From an uncultured Bradyrhizobium sp. (GTDB taxonomy: Bacteria > Pseudomonadota > Alphaproteobacteria > Rhizobiales > Xanthobacteraceae): DNA of 64,000 nucleotides. Shown piece after piece: positions 36,004 through 45,031 of the stretch. The notes under the pieces are model-generated. The model saw nothing but the letters and a program-made list of their open reading frames with translations. It was not told the DNA's origin and did not search any database. Made by a program: the position numbers and the translations under genes. The stretch lies in contig NZ_CAKZJO010000064.1 of the NCBI RefSeq assembly GCF_936943645.1, positions 1-64,000 on the forward strand, in the 5' to 3' direction. Each line of letters begins with the position of its first letter. The first letter of the stretch is position 1.

Positions 36004-37149
36004 CTACGCCACCATCGCCTTCAGCGCCGTCGCCGCCGAAGCGTAGCCGCCTCGTGCGCCGTCGATGAAGTGCACGTGATCGCTGCGCAAGGCCGACGGC
36101 GTGAAGCAGGTCATCATGGCGGCGTCCTGCTGATGGAGGCCGTAGCGCACGATGCCCTCGCGCGCGGCCGCCGCCAGGCGATCACGCAGCGCGCGTTCGA
36201 GCTCCGGCGTACAGTCGAGGATCATGCGCAGGCCGTCGTCATATTTCCTGAAGTCGGAATTCTCGACGACCTGACGCCTGTAGAGGTTTGGCACGAAGCC
36301 GCCGACCTTGAGGTTGAAGCGCATGACCAGATAGACGAACAGCGTGTAGGCCAGCACGCCGGCGCGGCGCGCGATCAGCGGACCGCCGCGCCTGGTGCGG
36401 GCCTCGTAGTCCAGCCCCTGCGGCGGCCATTTCAGCGGCGGCCCCTGCGGCGGCACCGGGCGTGCACCGTCCGGGCTGCGCTCGACGAGGTGGATGATGT
36501 CTTCGATCACCTTGCGAAACAGATTCGGATCGGCGTCCCGTGCCGGCATCACCAGCACCGAAAGGATCAGGCCACGCGAGGCCGGCATCACCTCGAAGCG
36601 GCAGGACAGGCCGGAGAGATCGGGCTGCGTGCCGGCGGGCGCCTCCGTGACCGCAAATTCGCCGCGCTTCATCGCGGCGTCGGCGAAGGCGAGCCCGCCG
36701 CCCGAGAACATCGCATAGGACAAATTGGCGGACGGGCCGAAGCGCGCGACCCGCACATCGAGGCCCTGCGCGCGAATGGCGCTCACCGGCACCAGCGCAA
36801 CGCGCATGGTCAGATCGAGATCTTCCCGCACCCAGGTCGCGGTCGCCGCCAGCGCCTCGCGCGCGGCATCGAGGTCGGAGGGCGCGACGGCAAAACTTGC
36901 GCCGTCGCCGCCGAACACGAAGGGGAATTCGCGTCCCTCCAAAGCGTTCGTCACCGCTGCGATCACGGCGGCGCCGGCCATGTTGACCGCCTTGTAGCGC
37001 TGCGCCGCGATCGCCTTGGTGGAATCGACGATATCGGCAACGCCGATGCTCCAGTCATCCGGGAGCGGCGCGTAGAGCGCGGGGTCCATCAGGCTGGTGA
37101 AGCCGCGAAAGACGGGAATGCCGTCATAGAAGGACTCGCCTGAGGTCAT
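36004..37149 (-). CDS. DUF3095 family protein
   Basis: 381 residues from this ATG, the usual DUF3095 length. Two blocks recall class III nucleotide cyclases: VADIVDSTKAIAAQRYKAVNM, like the 'F.DI..ST' metal-binding strand, and FPFVFGGDGASFAV, like the hairpin strand with its GD pair. A second block (FGPSANLSYAMFSGGGLAFAD) sits where substrate residues would be. The rest is helical, with a possible hydrophobic stretch (GVLAYTLFVYLVMRFNLKVGG). Cyclase-like folding is inference; whether it is active is unknown. Confidence 0.85.
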   Translation of the reverse strand: MTSGESFYDGIPVFRGFTSLMDPALYAPLPDDWSIGVADIVDSTKAIAAQRYKAVNMAGAAVIAAVTNALEGREFPFVFGGDGASFAVAPSDLDAAREALAATATWVREDLDLTMRVALVPVSAIRAQGLDVRVARFGPSANLSYAMFSGGGLAFADAAMKRGEFAVTEAPAGTQPDLSGLSCRFEVMPASRGLILSVLVMPARDADPNLFRKVIEDIIHLVERSPDGARPVPPQGPPLKWPPQGLDYEARTRRGGPLIARRAGVLAYTLFVYLVMRFNLKVGGFVPNLYRRQVVENSDFRKYDDGLRMILDCTPELERALRDRLAAAAREGIVRYGLHQQDAAMMTCFTPSALRSDHVHFIDGARGGYASAATALKAMVA

Positions 37150-37251
37150 CGGGGATGCCGAATGGTTGGAATGCGCAACAGATACGTGGCAGGATCGATC
37201 CGGGTTCGCCGGTCGGCGGCCCCTTTCGATCATGGGCCGAAACGGGCCAAG

Positions 37252-37293
37252 ACAACAAGATGCGACAACAAGATACGGGGACAACAAGATGCG
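37252..37293. repeat. Three short direct repeats
   Basis: ACAACAAGATGCG at 37252, ACAACAAGATACG at 37265 and ACAACAAGATGCG at 37281. The first two are exactly adjacent, the third is three bases further. They lie between the divergent DUF3095 and ribbon-helix-helix genes and could be binding sites or replication slippage. Confidence 0.7.
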
Positions 37294-37387
37294 CCCGCGC
37301 TGCGAAGCCGCAGCACGTCATTGATCGGCATCAAACGACCGGCCGGCGAGTGCGGCTATCGTGGTCCAGCTCCACGGGTTTCATGGG

Positions 37388-37786
37388 ATGATCGAGGTGT
37401 CCGACTTCGGCAGCAAGGACTCCACCGCTCCGGTCCGCCGGCGCACGGGCATCGACCCGATCAGTGCGGTGAAGATGCCCGAAAGACTGACGGAAGCCGT
37501 CGATGCCTGGGCCGAAGCCCATCGCCTGACCCGTTCGGATGCCATCTGCAAGCTGATCGAGCTGGGCCTGAAGATCGCGCCCCCGGTGCTCCCGCCGGAA
37601 CACCCGATCGCCTCGGAAGCCATCAGGATCGAGGAGATTGCCATCCACGAGATCGAGACACTGCTCGATCCGGCCCTGCCGGCCGACGAACGCGAGCGCC
37701 GCATCCGCCGCCTCACCGAAGGGCCGCCGGAATTTTCCCACGAACGGATCGACCTGCCGAAGGATTCGCCGAAGCACCGGACGTGA
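37388..37786 (+). CDS. Ribbon-helix-helix-like small protein
   Basis: 132 residues. Residues 20-65 read as a CopG-type ribbon-helix-helix unit: a strand (ISAVKMP), a helix (ERLTEAVDAWAEAHRL), a turn (TRSD) and a second helix (AICKLIELGLK). The remainder is acidic and probably helical, with no known enzyme motif. It could be a DNA-binding regulator or an antitoxin without an evident toxin gene beside it. An in-frame GTG at 37361 would add nine residues. Confidence 0.75.
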   Translation: MIEVSDFGSKDSTAPVRRRTGIDPISAVKMPERLTEAVDAWAEAHRLTRSDAICKLIELGLKIAPPVLPPEHPIASEAIRIEEIAIHEIETLLDPALPADERERRIRRLTEGPPEFSHERIDLPKDSPKHRT

Positions 37787-37790
37787 GGAG

Positions 37791-38000
37791 CTAGTGCAGC
37801 TTCTCGTCCTGGCGCTTGCGCAAGGCATCGAGGGACGCGTCATGGCAGCCGACCAGGCGCACGAATTGCTGCGGGTACATCTCATAGCCGTGACTGCCGG
37901 AATTCTGGTGCGTCATCGGCGGGCAGTGGACGTCGTCCAGCCTGGCGCGGGATTGCTTCGTCGGGCCCTGAATTGAAGCGGTCATGTTTGGCATGGCCAT
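37791..38000 (-). CDS. Small hypothetical protein
   Basis: 69 residues from ATG, with GGGAG six bases upstream, which supports translation. The sequence (for example HCPPMTHQNSGSHGYEMYPQQFVRLVGCHDASLDALRKRQD) has two Cys, several His and a charged C-terminal helix. No membrane helix or signal. Unrecognised. It converges on the ribbon-helix-helix gene with four bases between stop codons. Confidence 0.55.
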   Translation of the reverse strand: MAMPNMTASIQGPTKQSRARLDDVHCPPMTHQNSGSHGYEMYPQQFVRLVGCHDASLDALRKRQDEKLH

Positions 38001-38126
38001 GGACTGCTCCCTATCGATTAGGGCAGATCGATTGACGTAACCCAATCGAGTGCGGGGCATCTTACGACCAAATCCGGCTGACTGTCATTGTGCCGAATCA
38101 ACGCAATTGCGACCGCCGGGTTCCGC

Positions 38127-38849
38127 CTATGCCGTATTCCCGGCATCGACGGTGAACACGGATCCGGTGACGTTGCGGCCGCCTTCGCCGAGCAGATATT
38201 CCACCATGCGTGCGACATCGTCCGTCTCCGGCAGGCGGCGCAGCGCGCTGCGCCCGGCAATGCGCTTGCGGCCCTCGTCGGACAGATTGTGCGTCAGCTC
38301 GGTGTCGATGAAGCCCGGCGCGATCGCATTCACGGTGATGCCGACCTTGCCGACCTCGCGCGCCAGCGAGCGGGTGAAGCCGGTGGCGGCCGCCTTGGTC
38401 GCGCCGTAGACGGACAGGCCGTTATAGCCGGTCGTCGCGATGATCGAAGAGATATTGATGATGCGGCCGGCACCGTCCGCCATCATCTGCCGCGCCACAT
38501 ATTTTGTGAGGATGATCGGCGACAGCACGTTGAGCTGCACCAGCGCCTCGATCTGGGAATTGTGCATGGTGGCAAGCAGGCCTTCGGTGCCGAGGCCGGC
38601 ATTGTTGACGAGGCCGTAGATCGGGCCGAACTCGTCGCGCACGAGCTTTGCGAACGCCGGGATCGCGTCGATCACGGCAAGGTCGCAGGCGCGGAAATGC
38701 AGGCGCCCATCCGACTCCGCGATTGCAGCCTTGAGCTCGTCGCTCTCGCGCCGCGCCGCCGCGATCACGTTATAGCCGGCGCCGACGAGGCGCTTTCCGA
38801 TCGCAAGGCCGATGCCGCGGCTGCCGCCGGTGACGAGGACATTATGCAT
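38127..38849 (-). CDS. SDR family oxidoreductase, FabG-like
   Basis: 240 residues. NAD(P)-binding start VLVTGGSRGIGLAIG, the structural VNNAG, and the catalytic tetrad members Ser134/135, Tyr148 and Lys152 (YGATKAAA). IAPGFIDTEL and the C-terminal GSVFTVDAGNTA are typical of 3-oxoacyl-ACP reductases. It overlaps the adenylating-enzyme gene by eight bases and, with the ACP, suggests reduction of an ACP-bound ketoacyl group. Confidence 0.93.
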   Translation of the reverse strand: MHNVLVTGGSRGIGLAIGKRLVGAGYNVIAAARRESDELKAAIAESDGRLHFRACDLAVIDAIPAFAKLVRDEFGPIYGLVNNAGLGTEGLLATMHNSQIEALVQLNVLSPIILTKYVARQMMADGAGRIINISSIIATTGYNGLSVYGATKAAATGFTRSLAREVGKVGITVNAIAPGFIDTELTHNLSDEGRKRIAGRSALRRLPETDDVARMVEYLLGEGGRNVTGSVFTVDAGNTA

Positions 38850-40224
38850 CGGTACGCGCCAGTTTTCCGGCCGGGGTGACGTCGAGCGCCTCGACGAAGC
38901 GGATCACCGCCGGCACTTTGTGAGACGCGAGCTGCGCGCGGCATCGCTCCAGGATCTGGTCGCGGATCTCTTTGGCGCGCGCGGGATCGGTGCCCTCCGT
39001 CAGGATCACGTCGGCGACCACGATGCCGCCGGTGATCGGGCTCTTGCGCGACTTGGCGCGCGACATCCGCACGTCGGGATGGCGGTTGATGACCGCTTCG
39101 ATCTCTTCAGGATGGACCTTCAGCCCGCCGATATTGATGATGCCGCCGCGGCGGCCGACGAAATAATAGCGATCGCCGCGCCGCTCGACGATGTCGCCGC
39201 TGTCGACGAACCCGTCGTCATCGGTGAGCGCCGCGGCGCTGCGGCCGACATAGGCATGTGCGGTGCGCGTCGAACGGATACGAAGCGAGCCGTCCACCAC
39301 CTTCATCTCGACGCCGTTGCGATTGCCGAGATAGTCGGCCGGAAAGCCTTCCAGCCCGTCGTTCACGGCAAAGCCGACGCCGGCTTCGGTCGAGGCATAG
39401 GCATGACCGACGGAGGAATTGGGAAACGCCGCCTTCAACCCGTCGAGCACCGCCTGGTCGGCGATCTCACCGGAGAGGCGAACGTAAGCCGGGGCGAATT
39501 GCGCGGCCGAACCGCTCATCAAAAGCTTGCGCCAGTGCGACGGCGTGCCGGAGATGTGCGAGACGCCACGCGTCTTCAGCCGTGCGACGTGATCGCCGAG
39601 CGCCTCATGCGGGTCCGACAACACCATCGAGCCACCGGAGAGAATGGCGCGGAGGAAGATCTGCAGGCCGCCATAGCGGCGGATGTCGTAGAACGTCGCC
39701 CAGACCGGCGCGGATCCCCGTGCCGGGCCTTCAGCAACGATCGCGCCTGTCAGCGCTTCCAGCGTGTGACCGACGATCTTCGGCACGCCCGAGGTGCCCG
39801 AGGTGAGCATCAGCCATTCCGTGGCGCGCTCGGTCCTGGCCGGCGCGGTGGCTTGAAGCGGCAATTGTGCGGTGACGACGAGCGATACGCCCGAGCCGGC
39901 CCAGCGATCGGGCTCGTCGGTGACGACGGCATCGATCCCGGCATCGGCGATCAGCGCGTCGAGATGTGCTGTGTTCAGATCGGGCGGACACAGCAGCATG
40001 CGACGGGCAATGCCGTCGAGCTCGATCATGGCGAGGCCCGACCGGAGCTGGTCGGACAGTTTGAGCAGCACGGCGCAGCCCGACAATTCGGGCAGGCGGC
40101 CGCCAAGGACCGTCTGCGACAGGATGTCGGTCAGCGACACGACATCATGCGCGTCGGAGATCGCGCGTCCCTTCAGCTCCGCGCCGAGATGGTCGCGAAG
40201 TGCAAAGATCTCACGCGGGGACAT
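38842..40224 (-). CDS. AMP-forming acyl ligase, stand-alone and N-terminally short
   Basis: 460 residues from ATG, about 50-100 less than usual. The P-loop is MLTSGTSGVPKIVGH. The A5-like ASTEAG, A7-like DSGDI, GRRGGIINIGGLKVHPEEIE hinge and the final PAGKLARTDA with the catalytic Lys are all present. The N-terminal subdomain is reduced. It overlaps both the ACP (14 bases) and the SDR gene (eight bases), so it probably loads an acid onto that ACP. A longer frame at its 5' end runs inside the ACP gene and is not real. Confidence 0.88.
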   Translation of the reverse strand: MSPREIFALRDHLGAELKGRAISDAHDVVSLTDILSQTVLGGRLPELSGCAVLLKLSDQLRSGLAMIELDGIARRMLLCPPDLNTAHLDALIADAGIDAVVTDEPDRWAGSGVSLVVTAQLPLQATAPARTERATEWLMLTSGTSGVPKIVGHTLEALTGAIVAEGPARGSAPVWATFYDIRRYGGLQIFLRAILSGGSMVLSDPHEALGDHVARLKTRGVSHISGTPSHWRKLLMSGSAAQFAPAYVRLSGEIADQAVLDGLKAAFPNSSVGHAYASTEAGVGFAVNDGLEGFPADYLGNRNGVEMKVVDGSLRIRSTRTAHAYVGRSAAALTDDDGFVDSGDIVERRGDRYYFVGRRGGIINIGGLKVHPEEIEAVINRHPDVRMSRAKSRKSPITGGIVVADVILTEGTDPARAKEIRDQILERCRAQLASHKVPAVIRFVEALDVTPAGKLARTDA

Positions 40225-40456
40225 TTTCGTAGGCCCGCACGAAATCACCCACCGTAGCGGGGAACGCTGCGTCCTCGGAAATGGTGAAGGGGTCGACGCC
40301 GGTGTCGTCCTCGAGGCGCGCGACGAGAATGGCGAAGGCGAGCGAGTCGAAGCCCGTCTCGTGCAGCGACAGATCGTCCGACAGCTCCGGAAGCGTGACC
40401 TTCTGCTCCTTGGCGATCTGCCGGATCGCCTCAATGACCTTAGACCTTACCGACAT
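40211..40456 (-). CDS. Acyl carrier protein
   Basis: 81 residues, acidic, four helices. The phosphopantetheine Ser38 is in ETGFDSLAFAI. It is not the housekeeping AcpP, which has the DSLDTVEL pattern. First gene of the ACP-ligase-SDR trio. Confidence 0.93.
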   Translation of the reverse strand: MSVRSKVIEAIRQIAKEQKVTLPELSDDLSLHETGFDSLAFAILVARLEDDTGVDPFTISEDAAFPATVGDFVRAYENVPA

Positions 40457-40596
40457 GGCTGGCTCGCTTTGTTATCGTTGGCGTTGCGGCGGCTCTTGAT
40501 GGCCGCCTCCCCATGGCGGCTTGTTTACCCGAGAGAAGTAAATGGCTTCTTGGACAATTCAGATAAAATTGGACCTATCTGCCGATTTTGGCGGGG

Positions 40597-42411
40597 TTAC
40601 AGCCTGATCGCGCCGTCCAGGATGGCCGCATGAGCCGCGGCGTCGAGCGGCACGTAGGCGCCGGATTTCGCCTCCGCCATGAACAGCGGATCGGAGATTC
40701 CGGCCGGATCGAAGCCCTCCCGCGACAGATCGCCCTTCTTCTGCTTGAACGTCTCGGTCGCGTCGATCTCGCTGGAGATGCGGATGAACACAGGCCGTGC
40801 ATAGGCCGGCAGGCGCTGCGCGAGATGTGCAGGCAGTGCCGTCATGTCAAAGCCCTCGTTGACGACGATCGCGCTCATGCCGGCGCGGCCGTCGGCGCCG
40901 GGAATGCTGACGCCATACGTTGTAGCGTCGACCACGCCGGTGAAATCGCGGATCGCGTCGTTGACCTCCGAGGTCGCGACGTTCTCGCCCTTCCAGCGGA
41001 ACGTGTCGCCGATACGGTCGACGAAATGGAAGAAGCCCTTATCGTCGATGCGCATCAGATCGCCGGTGCGAAACCAGGCATCGCCCTTGGCAAAGACATT
41101 GCGAAGGACCTTCTTCTCGGTCTCGCCGGCGTCGGTGTAGCCCTCGAAGCGACCGCCGCCCTCGTCGGCGGTGCCGATGCGGCCGATCGCTTCGCCGGCC
41201 TCGCCGCGAGCGCAGGCGATGCAGAAGCCCTCGTCATTGCGCAGCGGCACGCCGCTGTCGGGGTCGAGCCTGACGAGATTGGCGGGAAACCGATGCGCCA
41301 GCAGCGGCGGGACACGGCCGATCGCTCCCGGCTGGCCTTCGACGTTGAACAGCGAGAAATTGCCCTCGGTCGCCGCATAGAATTCGAGAATGCGGGGAAT
41401 GGCGAAACGATCCTGGAAGTCTTGCCAGATGTCGCCGCGCAGGCCGTTACCGCAGACGAGGCGCAGGCGATGGCGGTTCTCGTATTCCGACGGCGGCGCC
41501 TTGAGCAGATAACGGCAGAGCTCGCCGATATATTGAAACAGCGTGCAGTCGTGGCGGACGATGTCGGGCCAGAAATGCGAGGCCGAGAATTTTTCCGCGA
41601 TCACCACCGAGCCGCCGGCGGCGAGCATGCTGCACGGCGCGACGATGCCGCCGACCGAGTGAAACAACGGCAGGCAGTCGTACAGCCGGTCCTGCGGCGT
41701 GGCGCCGGTGAGGCCGGCGAACCAGAAGCCCCAATTGAGGATGCGGCGGTGGCTGATGCTGGCAGCCTTCGGCAAGCCCGTCGTGCCCGAGGTGTAGATC
41801 AGCAACGCGCGGTCATCGATGGTGACCTCGCCGTGCTCCTCCGGCGACAGCGGGGTGTCATCCAGCGCTGCCAGCGCGACGTCGATGGCGAGATCGCTGC
41901 GCGTATCGCCATGCGTCCATACCTTGGCTTCTGTCTTCAGATGCGGCGCTGCGCCCTCCAGCATCTCCGCCAGCTCATGCGCCACGATGATATGCGCGGG
42001 CCTTGCGACGTCGATGCAATGCGCGAGCGAGGGCCCGACCAGCTTGGTGTTGAGGAGCGCGACCACACCGCCGACCCGGCTGATGCCGAGCCAGGCTGCG
42101 ACATAATCGATGCCGTTCGGCATGATCAGCGCGACGGTATCGCCCTTTGTCACGCCGACCGAGCGCGCCCAGCGCGCATAACGATTAATGCGCTTCGACA
42201 GGCCTTCGTAGGCGAGACTTGTATCGTCCGTAACCAGCGCGACGCGATCGGGCTGACGCTGCGCCCAATCGTCGATGACGTCGGCGAACAGGCGTCCCGG
42301 CAGCGTCTCGATCCGCGAGGTGAGCTCGATGGCCTTCAGCCAGATCTTCGAAGCCGAAGGCGCGCGCGCGACTTTTTGCCGTTCGATGACACCGGTCGTC
42401 ATGCCGCTCAT
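40597..42411 (-). CDS. Long/very-long-chain acyl-CoA synthetase, FATP-like
   Basis: 604 residues. AMP-binding signature LLIYTSGTTGLPKAASISH, then YAATEGNFSLFN, GRIGTADEGGGRFEGYTD, a GDLMRIDDKGFFHFVDRIGDTFRWKGENVATSEV block, and the C-terminal ETFKQKKGDL with its catalytic Lys. The FATP-specific last part favours long or very long chain substrates. It ends 140 bases upstream of the ACP start on the same strand, so it may supply activated acid to the trio or only be near it. Confidence 0.9.
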   Translation of the reverse strand: MSGMTTGVIERQKVARAPSASKIWLKAIELTSRIETLPGRLFADVIDDWAQRQPDRVALVTDDTSLAYEGLSKRINRYARWARSVGVTKGDTVALIMPNGIDYVAAWLGISRVGGVVALLNTKLVGPSLAHCIDVARPAHIIVAHELAEMLEGAAPHLKTEAKVWTHGDTRSDLAIDVALAALDDTPLSPEEHGEVTIDDRALLIYTSGTTGLPKAASISHRRILNWGFWFAGLTGATPQDRLYDCLPLFHSVGGIVAPCSMLAAGGSVVIAEKFSASHFWPDIVRHDCTLFQYIGELCRYLLKAPPSEYENRHRLRLVCGNGLRGDIWQDFQDRFAIPRILEFYAATEGNFSLFNVEGQPGAIGRVPPLLAHRFPANLVRLDPDSGVPLRNDEGFCIACARGEAGEAIGRIGTADEGGGRFEGYTDAGETEKKVLRNVFAKGDAWFRTGDLMRIDDKGFFHFVDRIGDTFRWKGENVATSEVNDAIRDFTGVVDATTYGVSIPGADGRAGMSAIVVNEGFDMTALPAHLAQRLPAYARPVFIRISSEIDATETFKQKKGDLSREGFDPAGISDPLFMAEAKSGAYVPLDAAAHAAILDGAIRL

Positions 42412-42653
42412 TCTTTCGGGCTGCCTGCTGATACCGGCAGCTTAGCTCGCGCCTCCTGCCCAGGTGTTAAGAGACAAGGTAAAACTCCGTTAGTGCGCGA
42501 TTAACTCTAGCGATCCTTTACCAAGTCGGCGGGATCGGCGTGCGCCGCAGTGCGAATCTTGCGATAGCAAGGCCGACAACAAGGCGCGCGCCCTTAATAT
42601 CTCCCCCTGCAGGAGAAAGAGCGCGGCAGCTTCAGTTCGTTGAGGCAAGACCG

Positions 42654-43634
42654 ATGATCACCAGACGAGATTTCCTTCAGACCGCCGCCTGTGCCGCCGC
42701 CGTGCTCGCCGCACCGCGCGCCTTCGCGCTCGGCAATCCGTCCTATCCCTCGCGCAGCGTGAAATGGGTGGTGCCCTATGCGCCGGGCGGCGCGACCGAC
42801 CTGCTGTCGCGGCTGCTCTGCCAGCGGCTGTCCGACCGGCTGGGCCAGACCTTCGTCGTCGAGAACAAGCCCGGCGCCGGCAGCAATATCGGGACGCAGG
42901 CGGTGATCTCCTCGGCACCCGACGGCTACACGCTGCTGCTGACCTCGACCGCGAACGCGATCAACGCCTCGTTCGATCCGGCGCTGCCGTATGATTTCGC
43001 GAGGGCCATCGCACCGGTCGCCGGCGTCGCGCGGATTCCGCTGGTGCTGGTCGTGGGCAACGACCTGCCGGTGAAGACCGTCGCCGACTTCATCGCCTAC
43101 GCCAAGGCCAATCCTAGCAAGATCTCGATCGCCTCCTCGGGCATCGGCACCTCGCTGCACCTCTCCGGCGAATTGTTCAAATCGATGGCCGGCGTGCAGT
43201 TCACCCACGTCCCCTATCGCGGCTCGGCACCGGGCCTGACCGACGTGATGAGCGGACAGATCCAGGGCATGTTCGACAACGTCACTTCGTCCTTCGAGCT
43301 GGTGCGCGCCGGCAAGCTGCGCGCGCTCGGCGTCACCACGCGCGAGCGCTCGGAGATCCTGCCCGACGTGCCGGCGATCGCGGACACGCTGCCCGGCTAC
43401 GAGACGTCGTCGTTCTACGGCGTCGGCGCCCCGCACGACACGCCGCGCGAGATCGTCGATCTGCTCAATCGCGAGATCGACGCTGCGCTGTCCGATTCCA
43501 CCATCAAGGCCCGCATCGCCGAGCTCGGCGCCGTCCCGCTGCACGGCAACGCCGGCGAATTCGGCGGCATGCTCACCGCCGAGACCGACCGCTGGCGCAA
43601 GGTGGTCGAGCTGTCGGGGATCAGGAAGGACTAG
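42654..43634 (+). CDS. Tripartite tricarboxylate transporter binding protein (Bug family)
   Basis: 326 residues from ATG with GAGG eight bases upstream. A twin-Arg type signal (TRRDFLQTAACAAAVLAAPRAFA). The mature part starts YPSRSVKWVVPYAPGGATDLLSR and has the family blocks GAGSNIGTQAV, PDGYTLLLTS, HVPYRGSAPGLTDVMSGQIQGMFD. Ligand probably a small carboxylate. No TctA/TctB membrane subunits are beside it, as is common in rhizobia with many orphan Bug proteins. Confidence 0.92.
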   Translation: MITRRDFLQTAACAAAVLAAPRAFALGNPSYPSRSVKWVVPYAPGGATDLLSRLLCQRLSDRLGQTFVVENKPGAGSNIGTQAVISSAPDGYTLLLTSTANAINASFDPALPYDFARAIAPVAGVARIPLVLVVGNDLPVKTVADFIAYAKANPSKISIASSGIGTSLHLSGELFKSMAGVQFTHVPYRGSAPGLTDVMSGQIQGMFDNVTSSFELVRAGKLRALGVTTRERSEILPDVPAIADTLPGYETSSFYGVGAPHDTPREIVDLLNREIDAALSDSTIKARIAELGAVPLHGNAGEFGGMLTAETDRWRKVVELSGIRKD

Positions 43635-43682
43635 CGTCTCCGCAAGGACCGACCACGCGCGGCGGCAGAACCTCGCGCCGCC

Positions 43683-44171
43683 TCAATCCGCCGTGAATTC
43701 GAGATCGAAGCGGATCGGGTTGATGGGCTTCGTGGCAAACTGGACGGTCTTGCCGTTCAGGCCGGCAAACGGGCCGGACGCGAACTTGACCACGCCCTTG
43801 CCCGAGGATGCGACCCCGACGGGCTTGCCGTCCTTCATCACAGCCTGGGCGGAGCCTTCGGTGAGCTGCGTGATGAGGCGCCCACCGGGAATGCGGTGCA
43901 CGCCGCTCCCGATCAGCATGGTCGCCTTGAGACCGTCCCACTCGACGACATTCGACGCGGAATAGACCGCGCCTTTCAGCAATCCTTCGACGCCGACGCA
44001 GACATAGTCCTGCGCCACCAGATTGTGATCGGGACGGTCGCCGATCGGCTCCTGGGTGAAGAAGCCGGAAATGCTGCATTCATAGCGCGCGATCACGTCC
44101 GCGCGGGCCGGCTGAAAGGCGATCATGACAAGGGACGCGCCGACGAGCCCCGTAAGGGTGCACCTGTTCAT
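43683..44171 (-). CDS. Secreted hypothetical protein
   Basis: 162 residues, signal peptide ending QPARA. Mature part has two Cys (YECSISG, DYVCVGVEG) and a beta-rich pattern (KATMLIGSGVHRIPGGRLITQ, GKGVVKFASGPFAGLNGKTVQFATKPI). A lipocalin- or calycin-like single-domain fold would fit, but no family was recognised. It stands alone between the Bug protein and the small DUF3551 genes. Confidence 0.7.
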   Translation of the reverse strand: MNRCTLTGLVGASLVMIAFQPARADVIARYECSISGFFTQEPIGDRPDHNLVAQDYVCVGVEGLLKGAVYSASNVVEWDGLKATMLIGSGVHRIPGGRLITQLTEGSAQAVMKDGKPVGVASSGKGVVKFASGPFAGLNGKTVQFATKPINPIRFDLEFTAD

Positions 44172-44317
44172 GGAAATCTCCTCGCTTCATGCGCCCGATC
44201 TGAAAGGCCGGCATGATGCCGGACTCCTGACGTCGGGCTGCGCGATGAGAATGCCGCGTATGCGCGCATGCGCGCTTTGACCTGGCTCAACCGCCGCAAC
44301 GGGCAGCAGCACGAAGC

Positions 44318-44614
44318 CTAGCGGCCGGGCGGCCTGCGGGACGGATGCAATACAGGCGCGTGGACCGGATAATAGGGATTGGGATCGCAGATCGCGGACC
44401 GGCCGGACGCCGTGGCGCGACATTGCGGCAGAGAGGTGAAGGAGCAGTCGTACCACTCCCCGCCACCGCCGTTCGCACCGGAATAGACGTGCATGCAGAC
44501 GGGATAGCGGGGATCAAAGGTCTGCGCCTGCGACGGCGCGGCGGCGAGCAATGCGCCGACCACCATGATCAGGCCGGACGAGAGGCGGAAGGGCAGTATT
44601 CCGGTATGTCGCAT
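44318..44614 (-). CDS. DUF3551-type small secreted protein, copy 2
   Basis: 98 residues, signal peptide ending APSQA. The mature core is QTFDPRYPVCMHVYSG, a Gly-rich turn, EWYDCSFTSLPQCRATASG and CDPNPYY, with four Cys. The core is almost the same as in the gene that precedes it, so this is a tandem duplicate. Small disulfide-bonded periplasmic or extracellular proteins of this type are frequent in Bradyrhizobium; function unknown. Confidence 0.82.
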   Translation of the reverse strand: MRHTGILPFRLSSGLIMVVGALLAAAPSQAQTFDPRYPVCMHVYSGANGGGGEWYDCSFTSLPQCRATASGRSAICDPNPYYPVHAPVLHPSRRPPGR

Positions 44615-44623
44615 CGGAAGCCT

Positions 44624-44902
44624 CTAATGCACCTTCTTGTGACGCTTGCGCGGAGGCGGCGGCTGGTCGAAGGCGTAATAGGGATTGACGTCACAGCTGG
44701 CCGAGCGGCCCGAGGCCGTCGCGCGGCATTGCGGGATCGACGTGAAGGAGCAATCGAAATAATCGCCGCCGCCACCGCCGAAGCCGCCGGGCGTATAGAC
44801 GTGCATGCACACCGGGTAGCGCGGATCATAGGTCTGGGCGCCGGCATCGGCCGCAACGAACAGCGTGGCAATCGCGGTGAGGGTCAATATCGGCAAACGC
44901 AT
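44624..44902 (-). CDS. DUF3551-type small secreted protein, copy 1
   Basis: 92 residues from ATG with GAGG nine bases upstream. Signal peptide ending DAGA; mature core QTYDPRYPVCMHVYTP, Gly-rich turn, DYFDCSFTSIPQCRATASG, CDVNPYYAF. Four Cys. The tail is basic (PPPPRKRHKKVH), unlike that of copy 2. The two genes are nine bases apart and probably one transcript. Confidence 0.82.
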   Translation of the reverse strand: MRLPILTLTAIATLFVAADAGAQTYDPRYPVCMHVYTPGGFGGGGGDYFDCSFTSIPQCRATASGRSASCDVNPYYAFDQPPPPRKRHKKVH

Positions 44903-45031
44903 GGACTTAAATCCTCGAATCGACGGCGTCGGCGGAGCTGATGCCGACGGCCTGATATGGCACAACACCAGGGCGGAGGCGACTGTTCCCAGGGACAGAT
45001 GACGGCAAGGTGAGCGCAGCGGGCAGCGGCG

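Noticed and set aside
40225..40434. Upstream extension of the acyl ligase
   Set aside because: It reads Arg/Ser-rich shadow sequence within the ACP gene. The ATG at 40224 gives a sensible start.
40588..42504. 638-residue frame opposite the FATP-like synthetase
   Set aside because: Shadow composition; the reverse strand encodes a complete AMP-binding enzyme with all motifs.
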